This document shows positions 6,307 through 6,447 of a stretch of 6,447 nt of DNA, piece after piece. Positions within the stretch are counted from its first letter, which is position 1, and every line of letters starts with the position of its first letter. The position numbers and the translations under genes are program-made. Source of the stretch: Limiplasma sp031556335 (GTDB lineage: Bacteria > Bacillota > Clostridia > Christensenellales > Aristaeellaceae); assembly GCA_031556335.1 (NCBI GenBank), contig JAVBTE010000079.1:1-6447 (forward strand). Reading direction: 5' to 3'. The notes beneath the pieces were generated by a model. It made no database searches and was not told the origin of the DNA. It was given only the letters and a program-made list of their open reading frames with translations.

Positions 6307-6380
6307 ATGAGGACGGGGACGTACAGGGGCTCTGCCCCCGCACCCCGTCCAAGGGACAAGTCCCTTGGAAATCCCCTCAT
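6307..6380. repeat. Compact multi-stem intergenic palindromic element
   Basis: Several nested inverted repeats fill this 74-bp stretch. ATGAGG (6307-6312) pairs with CCTCAT (6375-6380). GGACGGGG (6311-6318) pairs with CCCCGTCC (6343-6350). An inner hairpin is formed by GGGGC-TCT-GCCCC (6326-6338). A second hairpin is formed by CCAAGGGAC (6349-6357) and GTCCCTTGG (6360-6368). Folded as RNA or single-stranded DNA it would be cloverleaf-like, although some stems share bases and compete. It has no T-run, so it is a poor intrinsic terminator. Its style resembles dispersed GC-rich palindromic repeats of bacterial intergenic regions; copy number cannot be tested here. Confidence 0.6.
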
Positions 6381-6390
6381 TGGGAAAAAT

Positions 6391-6442
6391 CATAATATGA
6401 AAAGTTCCAGGAGCGTAATCCCCTGGAGCTTTTCATATTATG
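6391..6442. terminator. Long inverted repeat, probable bidirectional terminator
   Basis: A 21-nt left arm (6391-6411) and a 21-nt right arm (6422-6442) are reverse complements with one mismatch (a G-U wobble in RNA), around a 10-nt loop. The core is CCAGG/CCTGG, extended by GAAAAG/CTTTTC and an AT-rich outer part. On the plus strand the core stem is followed by CTTTTCATATTAT, which could end the flavoprotein transcript. On the minus strand the full stem is followed by ATTTTT, which would end a convergent gene lying to the right of the window. The unusual stem length leaves open that it is a mobile or regulatory palindrome instead. Confidence 0.6.
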
Positions 6443-6447
6443 CTATC

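Noticed and set aside
5285..6352. Minus-strand open frame running through the flavoprotein gene and the divergent promoters into the first ligase
   Set aside because: It crosses the promoter region and a well-supported plus-strand gene, and its protein is low-complexity without motifs.
1..6447. CRISPR array, tRNA, rRNA, phage or transposase genes
   Set aside because: No direct repeats with spacers, no tRNA-like arms or rRNA sequence, and no mobile-element gene could be found on either strand.

Overview
The window reads as part of a GC-rich genome of a strict anaerobe, most likely a bacterium of the Bacillota (Clostridia). The grounds are an oxygen-sensitive 2-oxoacid:ferredoxin oxidoreductase, strong AAGGAG/AGGAGG ribosome binding sites, a G/C preference at third codon positions and compact operon structure. 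The genus cannot be fixed from the sequence alone.

Layout. Most of the window (positions 5426 down to 1) is a minus-strand cluster for arylpyruvate oxidation. In transcription order it holds a first phenylacetate-CoA ligase-family protein (4134-5426), iorA (2340-4121), iorB (1756-2343, overlapping iorA by ATGA) and a second phenylacetate-CoA ligase-family protein (417-1721, GTG start). After a 97-bp gap with its own putative promoter comes a tandem ACT-domain protein that runs off the left edge (1-319). The first four genes are packed with gaps of 12, -4 and 34 bp and look like one operon. A 239-bp divergent intergenic region (5427-5665) carries an extended -10 promoter for the operon, with a 6+6 bp palindrome just downstream of it, and a near-consensus sigma-70 type promoter for a plus-strand flavoprotein (5666-6298). 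That protein has an iron-sulfur-flavoprotein-like cysteine motif. The right end (6299-6447) has no gene. It holds a compact multi-stem palindromic element and then a long, nearly perfect inverted repeat that could be a bidirectional terminator.

How the genes fit together. Transamination of Trp, Phe or Tyr (enzyme not in this window) gives indolepyruvate, phenylpyruvate or hydroxyphenylpyruvate. IorAB decarboxylates these oxidatively to aryl-acetyl-CoA and reduces ferredoxin. The two PaaK-type enzymes interconvert the CoA thioester and the free aryl acetate with AMP/ATP. Either they conserve the thioester energy or they activate external aryl acetates for the reductive reverse reaction. The ACT protein probably senses an amino acid. 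The divergent flavoprotein could exchange electrons with the reduced ferredoxin, but that link is inferred only from position and motif. The system is a recognised type of cluster. The less ordinary points are the two diverged ligases on either side of one iorAB, the operator-like palindromes, and the structured repeats at the right end.
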